NCBI GenBank assembly: GCA_001574975.1
Contig: KQ965772.1
Location: 249,918-313,917 of the forward strand
Direction: 5' to 3'
DNA length: 64,000 nt
Source of the DNA: Gonapodya prolifera JEL478
Taxonomy: Eukaryota; Monoblepharomycota; Monoblepharidomycetes; Monoblepharidales; Gonapodyaceae
Below, piece after piece: positions 9,946 through 22,899 of this stretch. The notes under the pieces were generated by a model. That model was not told the DNA's origin. It saw only the letters and a list, made by a program, of their open reading frames with translations, and searched no databases. A program made the position numbers and the translations under genes. Positions within the stretch are counted from its first letter, which is position 1, and every line of letters starts with the position of its first letter.

Positions 9946-12239
9946 ATGGCTTCCAAGGTTGCGCTTGATCCAGATGCTGAACGCGCGATGGAGAAAGGAA
10001 CAACATCTGATGCCAAACCCGACGATCAAGGGACCACCAATCGGAGACGCTTTGCGCTTCCAATATCCGTGGTAGTTGCTCTCATAGTCTTGGTCAAGTG
10101 AGTTGAGTGGGCTCAAGGCGATCAAGTCTTGTGCGGCTTCGACGCATTTGTGAAAACTGGTACTGATATCAACCGATCTTGAATTTCAATCAAGCATCAT
10201 CGTTGTAGGATCGGTTACTTTGGGAATCGAATCCGCTGCTCTATCTCAAGCAAGTCAAAACGCTATTGCTGAGTGTAAGTGTTCATTGGAGAACGTTATG
10301 AACCTCCATACTGACAATGTTCACAATAATATTCGTGATTGGTGATTAACAGCTGGTGCAAGCATCAATGAACTTGCCCGGTCACGCCAAAAGGACGCAA
10401 GCAAAGTGATTGCTATGCAAATAGGTACGTTGCGTTCGTCTGCCTGCCAACGTGAAAACGAAATTCACGTGAATATCCCCTGCACCCAACTGAACCAACG
10501 TAGAGTCTTATCTCAAAACTTCGAAAACGTATCTGCAAGCAATTTCTGACGTTATCTCCCAAGGCGACATTGACATACTTGACTGGGATCGACTGGTGCC
10601 ATTTGTCGCAAATGCAGTTGTTTCGCTTGGCCATAACAGTGAGTTGGATGAACGCTCGAGTGTGTAAGAACATTCGTAACGTCACTAACGTATTACTTTT
10701 CCAAATAGCTGATACTCTTTTGCTCGTTGTTGCGACTTATTACCCATACAATATGTTTGGACTCACCCCTCTTGTCAACCTTGCCAGTGGTGCAGGAACA
10801 AGCGAGATATCTGGATTTATGTATTCGTACTGGGCAAGGAATCAAAGCTGCACCAAGTACTGCCCCATGTCAAACACGAATGGCAATCTCTACTTATATC
10901 CTTGGAACTCTGCGACCAAACAGATTGGACCGAATATCAGTACTGTAAGTTGGGCATAGTGTTTTGTCAGCGACTGTTCTCAATTGCCCTGCTTGAAATG
11001 TTAATAGATCCCCGGTGTTATCTTGGAAGGGTTACCTTGCCCTCGAGCACCTGGGTGTAATTTAACCCAAAACGTTCCGAAGGCGGATCCAGACCCAACG
11101 ATATCTTATGGCTCCATCGGACAAGCTCTTATGATGCCCCTTTTCAACAAAAGTGGAGTGAACATAGGCTCCGCCGGGGAACAGTTCAATGTTCAGGTGA
11201 GTCTCAAACGATGAAATATCCATACACCCTGTTCCTAACTCGTACGCGACCGGCAAACAGAACTTTTGCGATGTCCTTGACGCTACCGTAGCCGCCGGTA
11301 CCGCAAATTCGTTCTACTACATTTTACTCCCGACTCAACAAGGAAGTGTTCTGGCGATGTCTGGTCTTGGAAATAGAACTCAGCGAGCCGACGTGAGATC
11401 TTTTGTTCGACATTTGGGTATTTTGTTTTTGCAAGCATCCTTTTCATTCAGGTACTGGTTGGCTCGGATGCAGCAGGAGTTGCGATTTCGTACTCCTTCC
11501 GCCTGCGAACCATCTTTGAGTTCGGCGCTGACAAGTACCCGGTATTCAACAAGACAGCGAGGGTTCTTTACGACTACGCGGGCCAAGATCTTAGCAAGCC
11601 GTTCGCAGACAAAGAGTGGAAGGTCGACGGGATCCTCTTTCAAGTCACAACACTGAGGTTTTACGGATTCACCTATGTTGTTGTCGGCGGAGCACCTGTG
11701 TTGGACTACCTAGGATCTAGCGCTTTCTTGGGCGATAAGATATCGGCGATAGAAAAGCAAGCATTGCTGACTTCAATCCTATCAGGTGAGTGTACAACTT
11801 CTCATTTTCATTTTGTCCTCTCACCATCATGGTGCACTTTCATCGTTTCAGCTGTTGGTATTCTCATCGTTCTCAGCGTTATATCTGTCCTTTTTGCCAG
11901 GAGGTTCGTGTCTGCACCCATTGCCATCATCCTTGACGCCATGAGGAAAGCGACCAAGTTCGACTTTACTGTCGTCCGAGATGGAACGTTGGAGGTTGCG
12001 CAGAGATCGATGGTTGCCGAAGTTGGAAACACGCAAGATCTATTCGTCAAGATGCTGAAGACATTCGCCAAGGCTATTCAAGGTGGGAGAATACGATTAT
12101 TGTGTTGCTATTTCGACTCACACTTTCCCCTCCAGACAACAAGAATCTCGTGAAAAGAAGCTACCCGCCTTCAGGATCAAACACGGCTCCTTCTGCATCC
12201 ACCAACGGTCAGCAAAGCTCCTCAAATAAGATGCTGTAA
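9946..12239 (+). CDS. Two-pass membrane receptor with Cache-like extracellular domain, no output domain
   Basis: Ten exons join in frame to a protein of about 554 residues, from the ATG at 9946 to the TAA at 12237. Exons are 9946-10097, 10195-10274, 10353-10424, 10504-10638, 10709-10944, 11008-11196, 11261-11392, 11452-11785, 11852-12082 and 12136-12239. A first membrane helix lies at residues about 35-57 (LPISVVVALIVLV continuing into IIVVGSV). A large extracellular part of about 350 residues follows, ending in a second helix (AVGILIVLSVISVLFARRF). The outer region (QNAIAESGASINELARSRQ, YYILLPTQQGSVLAMSG, TTLRFYGFTYVVVGGAPV) has the layout of Cache-type small-ligand sensors. After the second helix comes a short HAMP-like linker (SAPIAIILDAMRKATKFDF, then EVGNTQDLFVKMLKTFAKAIQ) and a Ser-rich tail. 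No kinase or cyclase domain follows, so it must signal through a partner. The family name is inferred from topology. Confidence 0.75.
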
Positions 12240-12522
12240 ACCTTCGTTCGATCATGCAATGAAATACTCAAGATGCAAGACAGGAAGATATGATCCCAAA
12301 ATGAAGTCTAAACAAACACTATACTTTTATGTAAATCTAATACCTACTTATCGCCCACGGTGTCCTGCTTTTGTATTGATGTAATTCGTGCCCACCGCTT
12401 ACAAAAATAGGGAATTTTGAACCTTTCGAGAACATCAGAGAGTCTCATTCTTGGCGCAAAGTGTTATATCACGCGCAGGGCATTTGCTTTATTTGTTGAA
12501 GGTCTTGCAATCTGTTTCTTGC

Positions 12523-14589
12523 TTACAAACTGCTGACAGTCGTCTCGCCCGCATACCCCACTCTGTCCTGGATCTTCAAAACTACAGGTCAGAACGAAAA
12601 GAAAATCGTTACATCAATTGTACCCCTGTCGCACACGGACAGGTAAATCAAACTCACTGTCGCTGAAGATCCCAAACGCCGTCACGGGAGCACCCGCGCC
12701 GGCACCGATGATGATGAGAGGGTTCTTGGGGAAAGACCATTCGGTGTAAATGGCGACGATGTTGTCCGAGCCTTGGAGCGAGGCGAAGGGGTGCGAGGTC
12801 GGGTACCTGATGTATGAGGTTATGGGGTGTAAAATTGAGCACAACGTCAGGGGTACAAACGCTATATCAGACTTCACGCGATACGCACCTCATGAGCTTC
12901 ACCCCGCTCCCCTCCTTCGCATCAAACACTCCCACGTATCGCAGCACTTTCCCCTCCTTGCCCGCCTCCTGGGCCACCCCCTTGAAGTACGCGTCGTGGT
13001 CAGGCAACCTCCCCAAGAACTCGTCCGCGGTCTTGACGCCCCTAAGTTCCTCGGGAACAATGTTCTCCACGGACAGCGATCCGAGCTCAAGGTCGTGACC
13101 AGCAAGTCGCCCGACGATCACGACTTTGCGTGCAACGTCGAGACCGTTGAGGTCGTCACGGGGGTCAGGTTCAGTGTACCCGAGCTGTTTGGCGGTGCGC
13201 ACGATGGAGGAGAAGGTTGGCGGCCCCGCGGCGGAGGGTTGCACGGGTGAGAAGTTGTTACTGAGAAGGGGTAGAGGGTTAGAGGCTTGGTCGGTCGTGA
13301 AGCGTTGATCGGTCACGCAAGGTGAGGTACACCCATCGCCGCGAGCCTTGCTCGCTCGTTCCAAGTACTTCACACCCGTCCCTCCCCTCGAACTATACGC
13401 TCCGCGTGCGAGCTACGCCTCCGGCGGACAGCCTCGTTCAGTGCCTAGCGGCGCTAACGCCTCGAGCTCGCTGCGTTCGCGTCTCGCAACTCCGACCTGT
13501 GGCCTCCGTTGCGCCACACCCAACGCCCCCACACTCACAAGATGTAACTCAACGTCCCACTAAAAATCCCCTCAATCCTCGTAATCTTGTCCCCCGTCCT
13601 GACCAAATCATTCAGCGTCTGGATGAGGGGTAGACCTGCGCCGACGCTGGACTCGTGGTAGCACATAGGGTACCTCGCCCGACCGGGTGTCGGGTGAGTC
13701 AGCTCCCGGATCTCACGGAACAGGGAGAGGTCACCGGAGAAGGCCTTCTTGTTGGGCGTCACGATGTGGAAACCGGAGCGCAGGAAGGACGGGTAGAGAG
13801 AGGCGATGTGTTGCGAGGCCTGGGTTGGTGGGGTGAGTACAACGGAAATCAAGCGACACTATATTCCGCTCCCCGAAAGATCATTCGCCACCAGCGAGAA
13901 TATGCGCTCCGTGCTGTCCCATTCACGCTTCGCGCAGATCGTTTGCCTCTGGCGGACTCCTCGGTTGGCGCCTCGCGGCGCTTAGGCCTGGATGCCGTTC
14001 CGCGACGTGTACCTCGGTCAGTGCTGCGCGTTTAGGTCTCGACTTCGCTCCGCGAAAGAGTCCTCGCTCCACTCGGAGCAGGTCTGTCTTCCTTGCTTCG
14101 TACTCCAGACCTTGCGTCTCGCCAACGTACCGTGCAGTCCACCAACACAGCAGGCTGGTGCTTCTTCATATGCTCCACCAGCCCATCGAGCAATCCATTC
14201 TCTGGCGCCTTGTACAGGGTGTCCTTCCAGGTGTCGAGGTCGATTCCACGGGAATCGGGCGTGGGAGTGTGCAGAAGCAGGTTCTTGATGTCCAAGATAG
14301 CCACGACGGGAAGTGCGTGTGCGTTGCGGGTGTTGTAGACTTGGAGCTGGAGGGAAGATTATTGAAGGGGGAAGGTGAAGCCGCGACGGGCCGGGAGATG
14401 GGCATCGCTAGAAGATAGGTGGACGCGGGGATCGAGTTCACCTGTCTAAGTACTTCCGACCCGATTCCGCCTTTAGTGGGAGTGGCGCGACGAGAATGCA
14501 GTGTTTTTTGTTGTCAGCGATGGTGCAATCAAGGGCAGGTCCTCAGGGGCAATCAACGCACCAGGACCGATGAATCCGATAAAGACCAT
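12523..14589 (-). CDS. HOM6: Homoserine dehydrogenase
   Basis: Seven exons (14562-14589, 14442-14470, 14131-14346, 13539-13819, 12889-13260, 12658-12806, 12523-12581) sum to 1134 nt, exactly 377 residues plus stop. The enzyme reduces aspartate semialdehyde to homoserine with NAD(P)H on the way to threonine and methionine. The nucleotide-binding motif GFIGPGGIGSEVLRQ is built across the first intron. Family signatures follow in order: HIVTPNKKAFSGDL, YHESSVGAGLPLIQTL, IEGIFSGTLSYIFNNFSP, GYTEPDPRDDLNGLDVARK (active-site region), then SHPFASLQGSDNIVAIYT and GAGAGAPVTAFGIFSDILK. Length is close to the yeast enzyme (about 359), so it looks intact and functional. Its start faces that of the DPM1 gene, 128 bp away. 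Two introns (13261-13538 and 13820-14130) carry the GC-rich intron repeat described separately. Confidence 0.95.
13261..13538 (-). repeat. GC-rich intron repeat, copy in HOM6 intron A
   Basis: This 278-nt intron contains, in the sense of the gene, the core GAGGCGTTAGCGCCGCTAGG followed by CACTGAACGAGGCTGTCCGC and CGGAGGCG (about 13400-13465). The same core occurs in three other introns of the window. Near its 5' end it also shares GCGCAACGGAGG with the intron at 27655. Confidence 0.75.
13820..14130 (-). repeat. GC-rich intron repeat, copy in HOM6 intron B
   Basis: This 311-nt intron holds a more diverged sense-strand copy: AGGCCTAAGCGCCGCGAGGC, then GCCAACCGAGGAGTCCGCCA and GAGGC (about 13935-13990). 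It is surrounded by GCGGAGCGAA and GCGCGAAGCG words. Confidence 0.65.
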
Positions 14590-16414
<1,825 letters not shown>

Positions 16415-16620
16415 GGAAGTGGGAAAATGGGTATTGTGTATGCGGCCCCGGTGTGTTTTGAGGAGAGGAAGAAATTAGAGAGTGGGAACGTGAGCTGAAT
16501 CGGAAGGAAAATTTCTTCTCGATATTTCATTCTCGAAATTTCTAAAAGTACAACAAACAAACTCGCCCGTCTCTGCACTTCATTTTTCGCTCTTCTTCGC
16601 CTCGCCCTACAGCAGACCTC

Positions 16621-17457
16621 TCAGTGCACCAACTTGGCTTTCTTCTTCGGGGGCTCCTTGGCCTCGACATCGATCTCCTTCTCTCCCTCGCCAGCCGCGC
16701 CCGCCCCCGCGTCGCCCGCCTCGTCGCTCGAAATGGCTTCCACCTCGTTACCGTTCGCCACACCCTCCGCCGCCTTCTTCCCATCTCCGCTCCCACTCTC
16801 TCCCACATTCCCGTCGACTCCGGGTGCACGCGCAGGCTGGTCCTCCTGGGCGCCAACACCCTTCAACACGCTGTCAGCCCACTCGGCCGCGTCGGTGTCG
16901 ATGTCGTTGATGACAGACAACCCTGGCGTGGAGGGTGCCGGGCTTGCGGGGACTGCGTTGTTGTTGCCGTTCTTCTCGCCCACGTCGGGGACCTTCTGAG
17001 TTGGTGGGACTTTCTCACCGTTGGTGGGGTCTGAGAGTTCGGCAGCCGGGGATCCTGGGTCGATGCCCGTGGCCGTGGCAGCGTCCAGCGGGACAGCCGT
17101 AACTTTCCCAGCAGCGAGAACGCCCGTGCTGGTGTCTGCACCTCTGCAAGCGTTCTCGTCGGACGAGGCCCCCGCCGGAGTGGCGGTGGAAGCCACCGTG
17201 ACGTCACCCGCCGTCGTCTCGTCTTTTCCTTCAGCAACCTCGGTCAGCCCCACGAATCCACTCTCTCACCGTCTCTCACCTTTGTCGCCTCCCTGCATGT
17301 CCCCCTGCGCCGACTGCGCGTTCTCTGCCGCCTTCGCCGTCGCCATCCTCTCGTCGACCGCAGCATCGCCCGTCGCGGCACCCACAGACGTGTCGGGGTG
17401 CGTCGGAGTCCGCTTGCGCGCGTTGGCTGCGGTGTGGGACGCGATGGAGGAGGACAT
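16621..17457 (-). CDS. Acidic low-complexity protein with C-terminal nuclear localisation signal
   Basis: An N-terminal frame starts at ATG 17457 (MSSSIASHTAANARKRTPTH) and stays open to about 17270. A second frame runs from about 17253 to the stop at 16621. I could not place a clean intron joining them, and the second frame lacks an ATG near its start. The main part is rich in Ala, Gly, Asp, Glu and Pro (DIDTDAAEWADSVLKGVG, EAISSDEAGDAGAG). It ends in a basic cluster, EPPKKKAKLVH, that looks like a monopartite nuclear localisation signal. No folded domain is recognised. The composition suggests a disordered nuclear protein. Confidence 0.5.
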
Positions 17458-17883
17458 TTGGGAACGGAATGTGTTCGGTGTGGAAGGAGAAAACTGGAGG
17501 TGCAGCCGGCTTGCTGCTGAGCCCCGGCTCCTCGTAATTGCCGTTTTGGGAATTTTATATGAAAACGAATGAAAGAGAAGGAATTACATTTCATTTCGGT
17601 GAGCTCAATTGGGGACTTCAACAGGCAGACGTGGGTAGTTACTTTCAACTACGACTTCCCATTTGTTAGTTAAGATACATAAACGGTAACGGTGAGCGCT
17701 TTGCGACTCAAAGAAAATAAGAAAATTCAGAGACTGAGCAGAGGGTACCGGCAACTCGTAACGGTCTTCAGGCAAAGACAACTCCGATAGTCGAAACCGC
17801 ATGAGTTGTCCGTGCGGTGCTTGTTTTTTGGCCATTTTTATTTTTTTCTCTTTCCTTGCGGTTTTGCAGACCGTAACTTTCAA

Positions 17884-20859
17884 CGCAGAGGCGCACCACT
17901 CGACACGGACTTTTCATGATTACAGAACTTTTCGCACATTCAGCCAGACTCCAATGGCCACTCCCACGGGGAGTCTCAGGTCATTTAACTAGACTTTACA
18001 CGTTCATAGTTTTTTGCGGGGGCATATTGAGATTGGATCTAACCATGATGTCCTCTGATCATTCATGCTTCTGCAAACGGCGATCCAGTATCGCAATTGC
18101 TTGATTCACCTGGCACCAATTCTGTGGTGTCCCTACAGCATCTAATAGTATCTTATGAGTCGGGGCAATCTTGATTTGCTCTAATCACGAAATTATATAC
18201 GATTCAACTGAAGTTGCTCCGCGATCCATTTGTGCACTCCGTGTAACACCCCTGAACACGCTTTTGGTGTTTAGGACGAGTAATCCTCGGATGATGTTAA
18301 GAAATGGTCAATTGCAAGGCCGACATGACATCGGACAAAAACATTTGTGTATCTGTGCAACATACTTAGCTCTCCGAGCTTACATCTGACAATGATTCCA
18401 CAAGCAAATTTGGAACAGCACTGTAACCTTTTGCAAGTTTTACAATCTGGGTCAATCATCATGCATTCTTGATGATGACGGTTTTTTGACATTGTTTGTT
18501 GCAAATGTGAATGGTTCAGATTGCAATTACGTACCTCAAATGTACTCAGATGGCATGAGATATGTTGCATGTATTTCTGTATTTTACTCTCTCATTGAGC
18601 TCCAGAGACTGTTATTGTGATATGTTGCAGCAAATCATGTAAGCATGGCTTCTTGTTCTTGATCTCATCTCCCCTGGAGTGGTGCACTGTGAAGTAGTTG
18701 AGTAATTTTTTAGCACAAAAGTTGAGCAAAGCCTGAAGTATTGTTTGAGTGAAAGTGCACCATGTCTGCCTCATTGTTGCTTTCCTGAATAGAGTGTCAG
18801 GGATCTGGATATTGGTTGCTTTCCAATTCACCATTGTTTGCCTCTGGGCTTTTTGAGTTCAACTTTACCAAGAGAGGGGTTTGGTGTTTGTAGATTGTTG
18901 TATGCCCAGCAAGCGAGGGTAGGAAGCCACAGCAGTGGGGCATGCAATGGGCCTGTTGCTGAGTGTGTGTTTTGGTAAATAGATGCCATGTGGTGCACTC
19001 CAAGAGGGTGTGGCCATGTGACCACTGACCAGACCCCCATGCTCTTTTTGCGTGTCATGGCATGGACTGATCACATCACTATACAAAAACCAGAGCATTC
19101 TAAGGTCAACGTCTTCCATCACCTTCTGTCCCTTGTCCACTGTTATGTATTCTTGAAGACCCTATACTTCCATGTTTTACCACAGCAACAATGTCAAATG
19201 ACAAAGTGAAGGAATTTCATGTTCACTAAAATATTGCAGCAATGCTGTTGTCTCTGAACCAGTCATGCAAGTTGACCTTGTTGCCCATTGTTATTGATAA
19301 GTGAAGTGTAAGCAAAGTAAAATGATAATTGGTGAACTTTTGGTGGTAGCTTCTGCAGTAGGCAATTATTATTGTATGGGAGATGCTACAATTGGCATAG
19401 CTTTTGTAGTTTTCACTTATCATGTGGTATCACTCTAATGACACTTGGGGACTACACAGAATCACACGAGAGCAGACTTATATTTTGCACAGTAAGGAAA
19501 CATCCCAACTTAGGGAATTCAGTCATAAAATGTGAGAAGGGTCTAGTCTTGGTAAAGTTGTATTGTTTCGCATGCTTTCCTTGCATCTGGCACTCCTTGA
19601 ACTTTGGATGATGACATTTTGGACCAGACACATGCAGGTCTCAACACAAACATAAAAGCATCAGATACAAGATATTACAAGTCATGGGGAGCTGATTTAT
19701 AAGTCCTATGTATTATTCAAAACATGATATCAAAAGGTTGACTCTCTGATGAAAAGGATTCTGCAACTACACCACATTTAAGCTAGTAGCTGTTGTGTGC
19801 TATAGGTTGCAATAAAAGAGTGAGATTCACACCTAAAGAGCAACAGGGGAACACAAGATGTGACATGTTACTTGTGATGGTGCATTCTCTACATTTAAGG
19901 AAGTCTAAGAAACTTCAATGACTGATGGAAAGAAAAGTTTTCCTCTCAAAATAACATATAGCAATTTGAGCTTGCTGCCAGCTGGGAACTGAAACAAGCA
20001 TGTCAAAGTCTGCATAAAGGTGATTTGATTATGGAACATTGATACCCCATGATTGATAAATGGTTGACATCAATCAGTGAAAAGGCATTGATTGAAGCCT
20101 TATTGGGGTGACTAGGTGCTGCATTTGGAGTTACAACTCCTGGTTACAGGACAACTTTGAAGAACCAAATATAATATGAGAAATCCCTTGTGCTTAAGCA
20201 ACTTTGCATATCTTCATGATCATTTATCAACTACAAAAACAAGAATGAGGGTGTTCAGTTTGGGATAAAATGATGGTGAAAGCTGGTTCTGACAGATCTC
20301 ATTCAATTTTGTAATAAAATGACCTCAAAAAGATCCAAAAATGTATATCAATTCACCAGCATGATAAGATACTGATGGGGGCAAAGTTAATACTGAAACT
20401 CAATTCCTCCACAGGTTGCAACACCATTTTGTCAAGTGTAACACTCAAGCAACAATTTGCCAGTTCATCCATCAAATACATTTGCATGATGGAGTTGCAG
20501 ACAAGGGGAGGTACGCAAGGGCCATTTGGAACATGAACTCATAAGATGTGAGTGATGCATAGAAGAACTGCTGACAGCAAAATTGGAAGATAAGTGATGC
20601 ATCTCACATATGGAGCAGCAGACTCCACCTTGTCGTGATTGGAGAAGTCTTAACCTGTTTGCAACAGGTTTCCAGCAACATTGTTCATGCCATTGAAGGT
20701 TTCTGTGTGAGAGGAGGTCACTTGCTCCCAAGTAAATTCTTGCACAATATCACCATGGCAATCTTGAATCCATGATTCACACAGGAATTGTCAGGCAAAT
20801 TCTTTGCAAGCAGATGCACCAAGGATCTCTTGAAGACAAAACAAAATGGTGTCTGCCGT
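17884..20859. other. AT-rich gene-poor tract with transposon relics
   Basis: Composition drops sharply in GC relative to both sides. Only short broken frames occur, mostly on the minus strand (for example around 18592-19260, with a DWFRDNSIAAIF stretch). They read like a fragmented transposase but I cannot assign a family. No intact gene is visible. Confidence 0.5.
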
Positions 20860-21129
20860 TGTCATGTTTTTTAAACCCCCCACCCTGTAAATTGCTCCAC
20901 CCACCCCTTAAATTGATGCAAGATGCACCTGTGAAATGATGTAAGGCTACCATAATCAGTTGACCAATTTGGATATATGTGTATTCAGAATGTTAGCAAA
21001 TCTAGTTTAGGTTTACCCCAGGAGTCCTGTTCTGCACATTGGGGATAGACAGTTCTAAGGAATACATACATATCCTCTCTCCACCTTTTCTGAAAATCAA
21101 AAGGATACATAGGGAGAGGTATCTGCGCA

Positions 21130-21155
21130 NNNNNNNNNNNNNNNNNNNNNNNNNN
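21130..21155. other. Assembly gap of 26 N
   Basis: Run of 26 undetermined bases inside the transposon-rich tract. Coordinates of anything spanning it are nominal. Confidence 0.99.
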
Positions 21156-21430
21156 TGGGTACCTCATAATGAACAGCAATGTAACACAGGAAAATAATCC
21201 ACAGCTATGTCCATCTCCCTGGTTCCAAAACATAGTCCAAATGCAATTTCTAGGCAACGGTGCTATTGCCAACATGAGAAGGTGGTTTAATGCATTGCAA
21301 CATGGCTCCAAGTCGGCATTGTAGTGGTGGGGATTGGCACTCCTATCCAGTGCATGTCTGCCCTTGTCCATCACAATACCAGTGGAAATTTCTCTTGTTG
21401 ACCATGAAAAAGTGATAGTCTTGGAGATCC

Positions 21431-22215
21431 ATTTACAACTTGGCAACAATCTAGGAACGTCAAAACAGGCCTGCTCCATCACAGAGCGGACCTCTTTTTC
21501 ATCCTGTAACCACCAACCAAAAAAAACAATTCAAAATTACATTACCTTAATCTTTGAGATGGGGGCTGCTCCGTAATGGAGCGGGGGTGTTTTCTAGTGG
21601 CTGGAGGCAGTGACACTAGTTAGTTTGTTTGGGGGACGGTCTCAGAAGTTTATAACAAGCCAGCTCTGTAACCAAGCAGGCCTCTTTTTTGACCCCACAA
21701 TCACCAACAAAAAACGGCTACATAGTACAGTACAATATTCTCTGAATTTGGTGATACTCCGTAGTGGAGCAGATGTATTTTAGTGTGGTGATACTAGTAG
21801 GTTGGGGGGACAATCTTGGAAGTTCAAAACAGGCTCGCTCTGGACTGAAGGGACCCACTTTTTGGTCCTACATCCATGAACAAAAAACTACTCTACAGTA
21901 CAGTAAAATACTATATGAAATGGGTGCTGCTCTGTAATGGAGCGGGGGCATTTTAGAGTGGTGATAATAGTTGGTTTGGTGGGTGATCTTGGAAGGTGAA
22001 AAGACGCTCGCTCCGGGCCGGAGGGACCCACTTTTTGGTCCTACATCCATGAACAAAAAACCACTCTACAGTACAGTAAACTACTATATGAAATGGGTGC
22101 TGCTCCATGACGGAGCGGGGATTCTTTAGAGTGGCTGGAATGGGGATAATAGTTGGTTTGGGAGACGATCTCTAAAGGTGAGATCTGGCTTGCTCCATTA
22201 CGGAGCGGCAGATTC
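21431..22215. repeat. Tandem repeat, period about 170-190 bp, with GCTCCRTNAYGGAGC palindrome
   Basis: Four to five units. Each carries a palindromic word of the form GCTCCGTAATGGAGC (near 21567, 21759, 21930, 22109; variants near 21471 and 22192), then a TAGTTGGTTTG block, a second GCTC... block and CACTCTACAGTACAGTAA. Units from 21755 on are the most alike. Repeated palindromes inside a TIR element are typical of transposase-binding subterminal repeats. Confidence 0.7.
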
Positions 22216-22277
22216 TTTGGTTCTGATTCTGCCTCCGTTAAATACTCAAAACGTGCCTCAATTTCAATCATAAACCA

Positions 22278-22433
22278 ATGGAAGGAAACATCCAACAACT
22301 CATCAAACAATACCGCCTTCCTGGGGATGAAGATGAAGGCGACCAAGATGACGGTGACCAAGGTGCAGCCAAGGGTGGGGATGATGACAAGAGTGACAGC
22401 AAGGATGATGAGGACAAGAGCAAATACAACAGT
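22278..22433 (+). CDS. Possible short acidic exon inside the TIR element
   Basis: From an ATG at 22278 the frame encodes about 51 residues, beginning MEGNIQQLIKQYRLPGDEDE and continuing as a Asp/Lys-rich tail to KSKYN. It is followed by a GTAAG donor near 22432. A second exon could start near 22494. No family is recognised. It may be an accessory gene of the element or chance. Confidence 0.25.
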
Positions 22434-22899
22434 AAGTTCATTGGTTTACTTTGATGTGGCTGTTCTTATTTGAATTTGTTTCATTTTATGAAGACACTCC
22501 AAAGCCCAAATCCCCAATGTGCCCTGCCTGACCTCCTGCCCCCACAGCCAGGCAAGCCCCCCGTCGGTGCACAGACGAGACCGACCCAGGTTTCTACACC
22601 CTCTCACTTCTATGCTCACTGCATGGTCTCTTATTACTGCCTTTATTTGACTAGAACCTAACCCAAAGCATCCACGCCATACACCAACACGCGGGGCAAA
22701 CTGGCATGGTTGTGGATCTACAAGTGGGAGGGGGGGAGATAATGCAAGAGGGATCTCACGTGGGAGTAGTGGGGGAAGGGGGAGTTGAAGTGGGGTAGAG
22801 CCCAGAAAGGGTTGGAGTGCTGGGTCTTCATAAGATTAAGGGACATATCATGGCATTGTTCTTTGAAGAAATTAACATACCTTTGAGACAAAATGCTCA

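Noticed and set aside
16634-16999. Plus-strand Ser/Pro-rich ORF
   Set aside because: It is antisense to the acidic protein that ends with a basic nuclear-signal motif on the minus strand.
17605-17883. Minus-strand 92-codon ORF with a basic start
   Set aside because: No family, no splice partner and no conservation argument; treated as chance.
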